This document shows, in pieces, positions 5,875 to 12,401 of a stretch of DNA of 12,401 nt. The stretch covers positions 1-12,401 of the forward strand of contig JAOPWG010000243.1 in NCBI GenBank assembly GCA_025965775.1, given 5' to 3'. Position 1 is the stretch's first letter. Every line of letters starts with the position of its first letter. The notes under the pieces were generated by a model. The model did not search any database and was not told where the DNA came from. It saw only the letters and a list, made by a program, of their open reading frames with translations. This DNA comes from Modestobacter sp. (GTDB taxonomy: Bacteria; Actinomycetota; Actinomycetes; Mycobacteriales; Geodermatophilaceae). The position numbers and the translations under genes were made by a program.

Positions 5875-8592
5875 TCAGGACGGCGCTGGTCCCTCCTCGC
5901 CGCGAACGGAGCGCGGAGCGCGGATGACCACCGTGGTGCCCTCGGGGCCGGGCTTCGCGATGACGTCGGCGAACGCGCTCATCAGCGTCGCTCCCCGCCC
6001 GCGGTCCATGCTCGGCACCCGCTCCCGCCACTGCCCGTAGTCGCGCACGGTGATCTCGACCGTGCCGTCGCCGGCCTGCACCGTCACGTCGAAGAAGGGC
6101 TCGGTGGGGTCCTGCGCGTGCTCGATGGCGTTGGTGGCCGCCTCGCAGGCCGCCAGCAGGAGGTCGTAGGCCTGGTTCTCGTCGAGCCCGGCCCCACTCA
6201 GCGCCAGGCGCAGCGCGCGGCGCAACGCCGGGATGGTCTGGGCCGTGGAGGCGAACCGCCAGCGCTCCCGGAGGGTGGGCGGGGGTTCCTCCGGCGGGTC
6301 CGGGGCGGCCGGCGGCGCGGGGGCCTCCGCCGGACGGCTGGCCGGGACCAGGGCCCGGATGTCGGCCGACGTCGCGTGCGGGGAGCTGACCTGGGGCAAC
6401 CGGCCGGCGGGCCGCGGCGCGGACCGCCCCCCGGAGGCCCGCTCCACGGCGACGCGCACGCGGGCGATGAGCTCGGCGGCCTGGAACGGCTTGGCCAGGT
6501 AGTCGTCGGCGCCGGCCTCGAAGCCCTCCACCGCCGCCTCCTGGCCGGCCCGCGCGGTCAGCATGATGACCGGGATGTTGCGGCTCGCCGGGTCGGCGCG
6601 CAGCCGTCGGAGCAGCTCGAAACCGTCCATCCGGGGCATCATCACGTCGGTCAGCACGACGTCCGGCCGCCGCTCGGCGATCCGCGCGAGCGCCTCCTCG
6701 CCGTCGGCCGCCGTCCGGACCGCCCATGCCGGCGACAGCAGCCGGGCCAGGTAGGTCCGCATGTCGGCGTTGTCGTCGACGACCAGCACCGTGCTGCCGG
6801 TGCCCGCCGGCACCGGTGGGTCCTCGTGCGGCGCGACCTCCTGCGCCCATGTCTCGGCGGTGCCCCGGGCGGCCGGGGACGGCGCCGAGGAGGCGGCGTC
6901 GTCGGCGTCGTCGGCGTCCGGGCCGCCGAAGGGCATCGCGACGGTGAAGGTGCTGCCCGCCGCGGGCTCGCTGGCCACCACCACCGTGCCGCCGTGCAGG
7001 CCGACCAGTTCCCGCACCAGCGCCAGCCCGATCCCGGTGCCCTCCCGGCTGCGGGCCAGGGCGCCCGGGACCCGGTGGAAGCGCTCGAAGACGCGGGGCA
7101 GCTCCTCGACCGGGATGCCGACGCCGGTGTCGGCGACGGTGAGCACGAACCGGTCGCCGGCGCTGCGCAGCGCCACGTCGATGCTGCCGACGAAGGTGTA
7201 CTTCACCGCGTTGGACAGCAGGTTGAGGACGACCTTCTCCCACATCAGCGGGTCGAGGAAGGCGGGACGGTCCAGGGGCGGGCAGTCGACGCGCAGCTTC
7301 AGGCCGGCGCGCTCGGCGGCCGCGCGAAGCACGCCGGCGAGCTCGGCGGTGAACGTGGCCACGTCGGTGGGCACCCGGACGGCGCGGGCCCGGCCGGCCT
7401 CGAGAGAAGCGACGTCCATCAGGTCGTCGACCAGCCGTTGCAGCCGCTGCCCGTTGCGCAGCGCCAGGGCCAGCTGGTCGCGGGCCGCGCCGGTGAGCGG
7501 GGCGGACCCGTCGGCCAGGACGTCGCCGACCGGCCCGAGCAGCAGGGTCAGCGGGGTGCGCAGCTCGTGGCCGACGTCGGCGAAGAACGCGGTCCTGGCC
7601 CGGTCGAGCTCGGCCAGGGACTCGGCGCGGCGGCGCTCGGCGGCGAAGGCGCGCGCGGTGCGCAGTGCGGTGGCGACCTGTCCGGCGACCAGTTCGTGGA
7701 AGGTGCGGTAGCCCTCGTCCAGGGCCCGGTTCGGGCTGACCGCGGCCAGCAGGAAGCCCAGCGGCTCGTCCCCGGGGGCCGCGGCCAGCGGCAGCGCCAC
7801 GGCGGCCCGGACGACGTCGTCCCACATACCGCCGCGCAGGCCGAGACCGGCGACGTCGCGCGGCAGCCCGGCGGCCGTCCCGCAGATCGCGGGCAGGAGC
7901 TCGGGCGGGCAGCCGGCGGTGTCGGCCCGGTGCAGCCGGCCGTCTCCGGCATGCCGGAGGTAGACGGCCGCGAACGGTATGTCCAGCCGGTCGGTGCCCA
8001 GCGCCGCGCACAGTGCGGTGAGGACGTCCCCCTCGTCGCAGTGCCGGGCGCCGGCGGTGGACAGGTCGTGCAGCAGCTGCTGGCGGCGGGTGCCCAGCAC
8101 CTCGCCGGTGGACTCCTGCAGGACGGCGTGCACGCCGGCGACCTGCCCGTCCTCGCCGTAGGCGGGCGCGTGGGAGACGGTGAAGTAGGTCTCCTCGCGG
8201 TAGCCGGCCCGTTCGAGCAGCAGCGGCAGCCTGGGCAGCCAGGAGGCCTCCCGGGTGGCCATCGCTCGCTCGACGGGCCCGGCGAGGGAGACCCAGCCCT
8301 CGGCCAGGGTCTCCCGGATGTCCTCGCCGATCGCCGGGTGCTTGGACCCGATGCAGGCGGCGTAGGCGTCGTTGTAGAACTGCAGGTAGGTCGGTCCCCA
8401 GGTCAGCACCATGGGGAACCGGGAGGCCAGCACGGTCCGTACGGCGAAGCGCAGGCTGGGCGGCCACGACCCGACCGGGCCCACCGGGGTGGCCGACCAG
8501 TCGAGGGCGGCCATGAGCCGGCCGCACTCACCGCCGGCGGTGAACAGGTCCTCCGCGGAGGGTCCCGTGGAGAGATCCGGGACCACACCCAC
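5875..8592 (-). CDS. Hybrid sensor histidine kinase with receiver and C-terminal RsbW-like ATPase domain
   Basis: A 905-residue cytoplasmic signalling protein with no obvious membrane segment. In order: a PAS-like sensor (about 25-165, with WGPTYLQFYNDAYAACIG), a GAF-like domain (about 170-315), HisKA with phospho-acceptor H342 in DVGHELRTPL, and HATPase_c (N-box NLLSNAVKYT at 457-466, DTGVGIP at 488-494, FERF at 502-505, GTGIGLAL at 518-525). A receiver follows, with acidic pair D606/D607, phospho-acceptor D649 in LTDVMMPRMDG, T679 and K701. After a Pro/Ala-rich linker (about 720-775), a second GHKL ATPase of the RsbW/SpoIIAB type spans about 776-893 (EAATNAIEHA at 817-826 and VRDYG at 849-853). 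The start is taken as GTG at 8592; GTG at 8586, behind a G-rich stretch, is an alternative. The gene stands alone, with no response-regulator, RsbV or sigma-factor gene within the window. The signal is unknown. Confidence 0.93.
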   Translation of the reverse strand: MGVVPDLSTGPSAEDLFTAGGECGRLMAALDWSATPVGPVGSWPPSLRFAVRTVLASRFPMVLTWGPTYLQFYNDAYAACIGSKHPAIGEDIRETLAEGWVSLAGPVERAMATREASWLPRLPLLLERAGYREETYFTVSHAPAYGEDGQVAGVHAVLQESTGEVLGTRRQQLLHDLSTAGARHCDEGDVLTALCAALGTDRLDIPFAAVYLRHAGDGRLHRADTAGCPPELLPAICGTAAGLPRDVAGLGLRGGMWDDVVRAAVALPLAAAPGDEPLGFLLAAVSPNRALDEGYRTFHELVAGQVATALRTARAFAAERRRAESLAELDRARTAFFADVGHELRTPLTLLLGPVGDVLADGSAPLTGAARDQLALALRNGQRLQRLVDDLMDVASLEAGRARAVRVPTDVATFTAELAGVLRAAAERAGLKLRVDCPPLDRPAFLDPLMWEKVVLNLLSNAVKYTFVGSIDVALRSAGDRFVLTVADTGVGIPVEELPRVFERFHRVPGALARSREGTGIGLALVRELVGLHGGTVVVASEPAAGSTFTVAMPFGGPDADDADDAASSAPSPAARGTAETWAQEVAPHEDPPVPAGTGSTVLVVDDNADMRTYLARLLSPAWAVRTAADGEEALARIAERRPDVVLTDVMMPRMDGFELLRRLRADPASRNIPVIMLTARAGQEAAVEGFEAGADDYLAKPFQAAELIARVRVAVERASGGRSAPRPAGRLPQVSSPHATSADIRALVPASRPAEAPAPPAAPDPPEEPPPTLRERWRFASTAQTIPALRRALRLALSGAGLDENQAYDLLLAACEAATNAIEHAQDPTEPFFDVTVQAGDGTVEITVRDYGQWRERVPSMDRGRGATLMSAFADVIAKPGPEGTTVVIRAPRSVRGEEGPAPS
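6895..6918. repeat. Short 9-bp repeat inside the kinase gene
   Basis: GGCGTCGTC is repeated almost three times (period nine) and, read on the minus strand, encodes the Asp/Ala run DADDADDAA at about residues 559-567. This is the flexible linker between the HATPase and receiver domains. Such low-complexity linkers can change length by slippage; no other function is suggested. Confidence 0.6.
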
Positions 8593-8660
8593 CCCCAGCG
8601 CCGCACCACCATGGACTGCGGGTCCGGTCCGGCCCGTCGTGCGCGCCGACGGCGGTCAGC

Positions 8661-8690
8661 GTCGACCCACCCGCGCGTGCAACCTACCGT
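8661..8690 (+). promoter_or_regulatory. Possible promoter for the FKBP gene
   Basis: GTCGAC at 8661-8666 and TACCGT at 8685-8690, separated by 18 bases, resemble the TTGAC / TAnnnT pattern of actinobacterial housekeeping promoters. They would give a leader of about 105 bases before the FKBP start. On the other strand, TAGGTT (8686-8681) is a -10-like hexamer that could serve the divergent kinase, but no matching -35 is seen. This is the only promoter-like signal I find in the 210-base divergent gap 8593-8802, and it is weak. Confidence 0.25.
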
Positions 8691-8790
8691 GGCCGCCGGC
8701 TCGCCTCCGGCCGAGTCCGGTCTGGCTGCCGCCGGTGCGGGCGGCTTGGATGGGGCCAGTGCCGCCGGGACCCGCCCCGGCGCCGAGTGC

Positions 8791-8796
8791 GAGGAG
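8791..8796 (+). promoter_or_regulatory. Ribosome-binding site that fixes the FKBP start
   Basis: GAGGAG lies six bases before GTG at 8803. The reading frame is open for almost 2.7 kb upstream as a shadow of the antisense kinase gene, so this site decides the true start. Confidence 0.8.
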
Positions 8797-8802
8797 CACC
8801 CT

Positions 8803-9180
8803 GTGGCAGAGCCGACCCGCCCCGACGTCGAACCGCCGACCGGCCCGGCCCCCGACGACCTCGTCGTCGAGGACCTCGTGGTCGGCGAGGGCCCCGAGGC
8901 CACTCGCGGCAGCCTGATCCGTGCCCACTACGTCGGGGTCACCCACGACGGTGGCGAGCAGTTCGACGCCTCCTGGGACCGCGGCGACCCGCTGGAGTTC
9001 CAGCTCGGGGTCGGCATGGTCATCCAGGGCTGGGACGAGGGCATCGAGGGGATGAAGGTCGGTGGCCGTCGCCGGCTGACCATCCCCCCGCACAAGGCCT
9101 ACGGCGAGCGCGGGGCCGGTGGCGTCATCAAGCCCGGCGCGACGCTGGTCTTCGTCGTCGACCTCGTCGGGGTCCGCTGA
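8803..9180 (+). CDS. FKBP-type peptidyl-prolyl cis-trans isomerase
   Basis: A small cytoplasmic prolyl isomerase that speeds cis-trans rotation at X-Pro bonds during protein folding. The 125-residue product has a flexible acidic/proline-rich N-terminus (about 1-20) and one FKBP domain (about 21-124). The binding-pocket residues of FKBP12 are recognisable: Y43 (AHYVG), F54-D55 (QFDASW), F67, V73-I74 and W77 (GMVIQGWDEGIEGMKVGGRR), Y100 (KAYGERG) and F117 near the C-terminal strand. No signal peptide or lipobox is present, unlike the secreted FKBPs of some actinobacteria. The GTG start is set by GAGGAG six bases upstream. A strong hairpin follows 25 bases after the stop, so it is probably a single-gene transcript. 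It diverges from the sensor kinase across a 210-base gap. Confidence 0.93.
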   Translation: MAEPTRPDVEPPTGPAPDDLVVEDLVVGEGPEATRGSLIRAHYVGVTHDGGEQFDASWDRGDPLEFQLGVGMVIQGWDEGIEGMKVGGRRRLTIPPHKAYGERGAGGVIKPGATLVFVVDLVGVR

Positions 9181-9204
9181 GCACCCGCTGAGCCTCCGCT
9201 CCGC

Positions 9205-9239
9205 ACCGCGCCGGGGACGTCCGCCGTCCCCGGCGCGGT
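9205..9239 (+). terminator. Hairpin terminator after the FKBP gene
   Basis: ACCGCGCCGGGGAC (9205-9218) and its exact complement GTCCCCGGCGCGGT (9226-9239) form a perfect 14-bp stem with a 7-base loop (9219-9225). Only two Ts occur at its 3' edge, so it lacks a proper U-tract. GC-rich U-less hairpins of this kind are common at actinobacterial gene ends. It separates FKBP from the cation transporter. Confidence 0.75.
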
Positions 9240-9272
9240 TGCCCGTGCCCGTGGCGGGGAACCGCCGCTCGC

Positions 9273-10316
9273 ATGACACGAGCAGCCGCGGCTGGTGAAC
9301 AGGCGCGGACCGACGGGGCCGGCGCCGGTGCGGGGGAGGGCGGCGGCTCGGGGGATGAGTCGGCCGCCACGGTCGTGCTGGCCGGCGCGGTCAACCTGGC
9401 GATCGCCGTCGCCAAGTTCATCGGCGGCCTGATCAGTCACTCCTCGGCGATGATGTCCGAGGCGGCGCACTCGCTGGCCGACACCGTCACCGAGGTGCTG
9501 CTGTTCGTCGCGCTCAAGCGCGGCACCAGGCAGCCCGACGCCCGCCACCCGTTCGGCTACGGCCGGGAGACCTACTTCTGGGCCTTCCTCGCCTCCCTGT
9601 GCACCTTCGTCGTCGGTGCCGGGTTCTCCGTCTACCAGGGCGTGCAGACCATCGTCGAGGGCGAGGAACAGGGCTCGCCGCTGGTCTCCTACATCGTGCT
9701 GGCCGTCTCCTTCGTGCTGGAGAGCGGCTCGCTGGCCCGGGCGGTGCGCCAGGTCCGCAGCTCGGCGCGGGAGCGCAGGATCAGCGCGCGCACTTACCTG
9801 AGGACGACGTCCGACACCACGGTCAAGGCGGTCGCCTTCGATGACAGCGCCGCCCTGGTCGGGCTGGTGCTGGCCGCGCTGGGACTGTTCCTGGAGCAGG
9901 TCACCGGGAGTGCGGTGTGGGACGGCGTCTCGGCCATCGCCATCGGCGTGCTGCTGGTCGTGGTCGCCGGCTCGCTGGCGAAGGTCAACCTGTCGCTGCT
10001 GATCGGGCAGGCAGTGCCCGCCGCCCTCCAGCGGGAGCTCCGGGACGAGATCGCCGGGATGGACCTGGTCGACGACGTCCCCGTCCTGCTGACCTCGGTG
10101 ATCGGTCCCGGGCAGCTCCTGGTGGCCGCGAAGGTGGACTTCAGCGACAGCGCGACGGTCGCTGCCATCGAGCGGGCCGCCGACGAGGTCGAGCGCCGGC
10201 TGGTGGCCCGGCACCCCGGCGTGCGCTACGTCTTCCTCGACCCCACCCCCGGTCGCGGCGGGGCGGGGGTCCGGGTGCCGGAGCCCGGCGAGCGGGGGCA
10301 GCCCGGCCCGGAATGA
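9273..10316 (+). CDS. Cation diffusion facilitator (CDF) family transporter
   Basis: A cytoplasmic-membrane exporter of divalent metal ions (Zn, Fe, Mn, Co type), probably driven by proton exchange. The 347-residue product has a low-complexity Ala/Gly N-terminus (about 1-28) and six predicted membrane segments at about 33-54, 68-82, 102-122, 138-155, 190-208 and 217-235. A soluble C-terminal regulatory domain of the CDF kind covers about 245-326, with a proline/glycine-rich tail. In TM2 the metal-site residues H66 and D70 lie in SEAAHSLAD. In TM5 the acidic pair D190-D191 (FDDSAAL) replaces the usual H/D-xxx-D, a pattern I associate with the SLC30A9/ZnT9-like branch. GYGRETYFWAF (95-105) is also typical. 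The ATG at 9273 has only a distant GGGGA (9256-9260), so translation may be weak or the start may be slightly off. The next gene follows after 28 bases, which suggests co-transcription. Confidence 0.9.
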   Translation: MTRAAAAGEQARTDGAGAGAGEGGGSGDESAATVVLAGAVNLAIAVAKFIGGLISHSSAMMSEAAHSLADTVTEVLLFVALKRGTRQPDARHPFGYGRETYFWAFLASLCTFVVGAGFSVYQGVQTIVEGEEQGSPLVSYIVLAVSFVLESGSLARAVRQVRSSARERRISARTYLRTTSDTTVKAVAFDDSAALVGLVLAALGLFLEQVTGSAVWDGVSAIAIGVLLVVVAGSLAKVNLSLLIGQAVPAALQRELRDEIAGMDLVDDVPVLLTSVIGPGQLLVAAKVDFSDSATVAAIERAADEVERRLVARHPGVRYVFLDPTPGRGGAGVRVPEPGERGQPGPE

Positions 10317-10344
10317 GCCGAGCCGGCCGCGGGTTGAGCCGGGC

Positions 10345-11037
10345 ATGCAGGTCGAGGTGTGGTCCGACGTCGTGTGCCCGTGGTGCTTCATCGGAAAGCG
10401 CCGGCTGGAGACCGCGTTGTCGCGGTTCGCCCACGCCGGTGAGGTCGAGGTGGTCTGGCGCTCCTTCCAGCTGGACCCGAGCGTCCCGGAGGGCGCGACG
10501 CACCCGACGCTGCCCGCGCTGGCCGCCAAGTACGGGCGCAGCGTCGAGGAGATGCGCGGCCAGATGGCCCACGTGGAGGGCATCGCGGCCGAGGAGGGGC
10601 TGGAATACCACCTCGGCGAGGCCGAGAGCGGCAACACCCTGCTCGCTCACCAGCTGCTCCACCTGGCCGCCGAGCGCGGGCTCGGCGGTGCGGTCAAGGA
10701 GCGGCTCCTGCACGCCTACTTCGAGGAGCAGCGGTCGGTCTTCGACGTGGACTCCCTCGTCGAGCTGGGTGCCGAGGCCGGGCTGGACGCCGAGGAGGCC
10801 CGCGCCGCGCTGACCGACCGCCGGTACCTGGCCGCGGTGGGCGAGGACATCGCCACCGCCCGGGCGCTGGGCGCCACCGGGGTGCCGTTCTTCGTCATCG
10901 ACCGCACCTACGGCGCGGCCGGGGCGCAGCCGGCCGACGTGCTGCTGCAGCTGCTGGAGCGGGCCTGGGCCGACAGCCACCCGCTGCTCACGGTGCCGGC
11001 CGCCGACGGCTGCACCGACGACAGCTGCGCGGTCTGA
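10345..11037 (+). CDS. DsbA-family thiol-disulfide oxidoreductase, FrnE-like
   Basis: A cytoplasmic thioredoxin-fold protein of the FrnE/2-hydroxychromene-2-carboxylate isomerase-like DsbA group, likely a disulfide isomerase or oxidoreductase. The 230-residue product begins straight into the first strand (MQVEVWSDVVCPWCFIGKRR), so there is no signal peptide. The active site is C11-P-W-C14. The helical insertion covers roughly 50-170 and the cis-proline loop is TGVPFF (P181). The tail carries a second pair, C223 and C228 (CX4C), in DGCTDDSCAV. Deinococcus FrnE is reported to have the same CXXC plus CX4C combination. The ATG at 10345 has no good Shine-Dalgarno, but the N-terminus matches the family start exactly. 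It lies 28 bases after the CDF gene and converges on the nitronate monooxygenase with 42 bases between the stops and no clear terminator. Confidence 0.92.
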   Translation: MQVEVWSDVVCPWCFIGKRRLETALSRFAHAGEVEVVWRSFQLDPSVPEGATHPTLPALAAKYGRSVEEMRGQMAHVEGIAAEEGLEYHLGEAESGNTLLAHQLLHLAAERGLGGAVKERLLHAYFEEQRSVFDVDSLVELGAEAGLDAEEARAALTDRRYLAAVGEDIATARALGATGVPFFVIDRTYGAAGAQPADVLLQLLERAWADSHPLLTVPAADGCTDDSCAV

Positions 11038-11079
11038 GAAAGGACGGGTCGAACTGGTCGGACTGCGCCCGGGGGTTGA

Positions 11080-12051
11080 TCAGCCCAGCAGCCGGGGGAC
11101 CCTGCGCAGGGTGGCCTCGGCGTCCGCGGCCAGCCGGCGGACGACATCGGTGGCCGACGCCTCGCCGGTGACCAGACCCACGGACTCCCCGGCGTAGACC
11201 GGCGCGTGGTCGAGGTCGCCCTCCTGGCGCGCCTTCTGTACCTGGGTCATCGCGGCGGTGTCCCCGCGCAGCGCGTCCTCCCGGTCGTGCCATGTCTCGG
11301 TGAACTCGTTGACCAGGGCACGTCCCGGCCAGCGCTCGGGCCACGCCAGCCCCTGGGCGATGTCGAAGGCCCGGGTGAGCACGGTGCGGTCGCCGCCGGC
11401 GGCGCGGACCCGCTCCCGGGCGGCCGGGGTGTTCAGCCCTTCCGGGCAGGTCAGCAGCGGGGTGCCGATCCAGGCCCCCGCCGCCCCGGCGACCAGGACG
11501 GCGGCCAGCCCGGCGCCGGTGGCGATGCCGCCGGCGGCCAGCACCGGCCGGTCGGTGGCGGCCAGCACCTCCTGCAGCAGCGGCAGGGTGGCCCGCTGCC
11601 CGGTGTGCCCGCCCGCCTCGGTCCCCTGGACGACGAGGACGTCGACGCCGGCCTCGTGCGCCCGGTCCAGGTCCTCCCGGGTGTTGACCGCGCTGGCCAC
11701 GGCGATGCCGGCGTCGTGCAGCGGCCCCACATAGGGGCCGGGGTCCCCGAAGGACACCGACACCAGGGCCGGCTGGACGGCGATCGTGGTGGCCAGCAGC
11801 TCCGGCCGGTCGGCGAGCAGCCAGGCCATCAGCCCGACACCGAAGGAGACGTCGGACTCCTCGGGCAGCCGGGCCTGCTCGACCAGCCACTCGGGCTCGG
11901 TGGCGTTGCCGACGCCGATCATCCCGAGCCCGCCCCCGAGGGAGACCGCCCGGGCGAGCTCACCTCCCGCGACGCCGGCCATGGGCGCGCCGAAGATCGG
12001 GGCCTGCAGGTCGAACCAGCGGGTGAGCGGGGTCTTGATCACGCCGACCAT
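11080..12051 (-). CDS. Nitronate monooxygenase (2-nitropropane dioxygenase family)
   Basis: An FMN-dependent TIM-barrel enzyme that oxidises alkyl nitronates such as propionate-3-nitronate; many family members have unproven substrates. The 323-residue product starts MVGVIKTPLTRWFDLQAPIF. It shows GAPMAGVAGG (21-30), the glycine-rich GVGN (46-49), GTEAGGHTG (143-151, with H149 in the family's active-site position), the phosphate-binding AAGGIATG (172-179), and GAWIGTPLL (192-200). The frame stays open to 12162, but the ATG at 12051 is chosen because GAGAGGGA (12064-12057) lies five bases ahead and the upstream 37 codons look unlike the family. It is divergent from the second acyl-CoA dehydrogenase across about 200 bases. 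It could detoxify nitronates; a role with the neighbouring acyl-CoA enzymes is inference only. Confidence 0.9.
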   Translation of the reverse strand: MVGVIKTPLTRWFDLQAPIFGAPMAGVAGGELARAVSLGGGLGMIGVGNATEPEWLVEQARLPEESDVSFGVGLMAWLLADRPELLATTIAVQPALVSVSFGDPGPYVGPLHDAGIAVASAVNTREDLDRAHEAGVDVLVVQGTEAGGHTGQRATLPLLQEVLAATDRPVLAAGGIATGAGLAAVLVAGAAGAWIGTPLLTCPEGLNTPAARERVRAAGGDRTVLTRAFDIAQGLAWPERWPGRALVNEFTETWHDREDALRGDTAAMTQVQKARQEGDLDHAPVYAGESVGLVTGEASATDVVRRLAADAEATLRRVPRLLG

Positions 12052-12056
12052 GGTGG

Positions 12057-12064
12057 TCCCTCTC
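12057..12064 (-). promoter_or_regulatory. Ribosome-binding site that fixes the nitronate monooxygenase start
   Basis: On the minus strand GAGAGGGA is followed by five bases (CCACC) and ATG. It decides for the start at 12051 over the longer in-frame start at 12162. Confidence 0.75.
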
Positions 12065-12094
12065 GCCCGGTCGCGCACGCGTCGGCCGGTGCCG

Positions 12095-12113
12095 GCCGGG
12101 TCGTCGACCCGGC
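12095..12113. promoter_or_regulatory. Inverted repeat upstream of nitronate monooxygenase, possible operator
   Basis: GCCGGGTCG and CGACCCGGC are perfect 9-base arms around a single T. The palindrome lies 44-62 bases ahead of the nitronate monooxygenase start, inside the gap shared with the divergent acyl-CoA dehydrogenase. The near-zero loop makes a terminator unlikely and suits binding by a dimeric repressor. No regulator gene is visible in the window. Confidence 0.35.
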
Positions 12114-12123
12114 GCGCTGCCCC

Positions 12124-12152
12124 TTCCTGGCCACGCCGGACGGGGCTAGCGT
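12124..12152 (+). promoter_or_regulatory. Possible promoter for the second acyl-CoA dehydrogenase
   Basis: TTCCTG (12124-12129) and TAGCGT (12147-12152) with a 17-base spacer resemble a housekeeping-sigma promoter facing the acyl-CoA dehydrogenase at 12253. They would give a leader of about 95 bases. The -35 match is partial. Confidence 0.3.
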
Positions 12153-12252
12153 GGTCCGGCACGCCAGGGGCCGAGGCAGCTCATCTGCGGCGACATCGGG
12201 CCGGGGCCCTGCGGGGGTGCGTCGAGTCGCCGCCCCACCCAGGAGTCGGGAC

Positions 12253-12401
12253 ATGGCCATCGACTTCACCTTGACCCAGCGGCAGAAGGACATCCAGGCG
12301 ACCGCGCGCGAGTTCGCCCGGGAGGTGCTCGCCCCGGTGACCCAGCAGGTCGACGAGGAGCCGGACCCGCTGCGGGGCTTCCAGCTCATGAAGCCGGCCT
12401 A
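12253..12401 (+). CDS. Acyl-CoA dehydrogenase, N-terminal part (cut by the window edge)
   Basis: Only the first 49 codons and two further bases are present. The product begins MAIDFTLTQRQKDIQATARE, the typical start of an acyl-CoA dehydrogenase N-terminal helical domain, and continues through FAREVLAPVTQQVDEEPDPL to FQLMKPA. The ATG is supported by AGGAG at 12241-12245, seven bases upstream. It differs from the complete dehydrogenase at 4158, which has a long N-terminal extension, so the two are not recent duplicates. Substrate and full length cannot be judged. It is divergent from nitronate monooxygenase, and the shared gap carries a palindrome and a possible promoter. Confidence 0.8.
   Translation, partial: MAIDFTLTQRQKDIQATAREFAREVLAPVTQQVDEEPDPLRGFQLMKPA

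Noticed and set aside
5618..8527. A second long minus-strand frame over the kinase region
   Set aside because: Out of frame with the kinase domains; only its very end, around 5788-5744, is meaningful, because it carries the middle piece of the frameshifted deacetylase relic.
8634..8652. CCGTCG / CGACGG hairpin in the gap between the kinase and FKBP genes
   Set aside because: A 6-bp stem is not notable at this GC content and no leader peptide or riboswitch-like context accompanies it.
6118..9180. A plus-strand open frame of about 1020 codons ending in the FKBP domain
   Set aside because: Everything before about 8803 is antisense to the sensor kinase, has low-complexity Arg/Gly/Gln-rich translation and shows no domain. 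The GAGGAG site and GTG at 8803 give a normal-length FKBP, so this is a GC-rich shadow frame, not a giant fusion.
11073..11086. Near-palindrome GGGTTGATCAGCCC between the convergent FrnE and nitronate monooxygenase genes, considered as a terminator
   Set aside because: It overlaps the nitronate monooxygenase stop codon, has only weak outer pairing and no loop or T-run.
12052..12162. An N-terminal extension of 37 codons for nitronate monooxygenase
   Set aside because: The extension is Arg/Gly-rich, unlike the family, and the ribosome-binding site sits directly before the ATG at 12051.

Overview
The window is very GC-rich, uses GTG and ATG starts, and has Shine-Dalgarno sites of the AGGAG/GAGAGGGA type. 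Its gene content is two acyl-CoA dehydrogenases, acetoacetyl-CoA synthetase, an FrnE-type DsbA protein and a sensor kinase that ends in an RsbW-like ATPase. This points to a chromosomal segment of a high-GC actinobacterium. A soil or stone-dwelling lineage such as Geodermatophilaceae is my guess from the protein style, not something I could test.

Layout. (1) 10-4026, plus strand: a CPBP-family membrane protease (possibly cut at the left edge), acetoacetyl-CoA synthetase and a 414-residue amidase. The last two overlap by four bases (ATGA). (2) 4158-5444, plus: a complete acyl-CoA dehydrogenase with its own ribosome-binding site. (3) 5445-5874: no intact gene. It holds a small repeat/hairpin and, on the minus strand, a decayed polysaccharide (NodB-type) deacetylase fragment that still shows its three signature motifs across two compensating frameshifts. 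(4) 5875-8592, minus: a 905-residue hybrid sensor kinase with the order PAS, GAF, HisKA, HATPase, receiver, RsbW-like ATPase. (5) 8803-9180, plus: a small FKBP-type prolyl isomerase, followed by a perfect 14-bp hairpin. (6) 9273-11037, plus: a cation diffusion facilitator and an FrnE-like thiol-disulfide protein with both CXXC and a C-terminal CX4C pair. (7) 11080-12051, minus: a nitronate monooxygenase, converging on the FrnE gene and divergent from (8) the start of a second acyl-CoA dehydrogenase that runs off the right edge at 12401.

How the genes fit together. Acetoacetate activation plus acyl-CoA oxidation suggests ordinary fatty-acid, branched-chain or ketone-body catabolism. The kinase, prolyl isomerase, metal exporter and FrnE protein look like stress and envelope housekeeping. 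I see no tRNA, rRNA, CRISPR array, insertion sequence, integrase, toxin-antitoxin pair or recognisable defence system. The most unusual objects are the kinase that merges two-component and partner-switching modules, and the deacetylase relic beside its 3' end.
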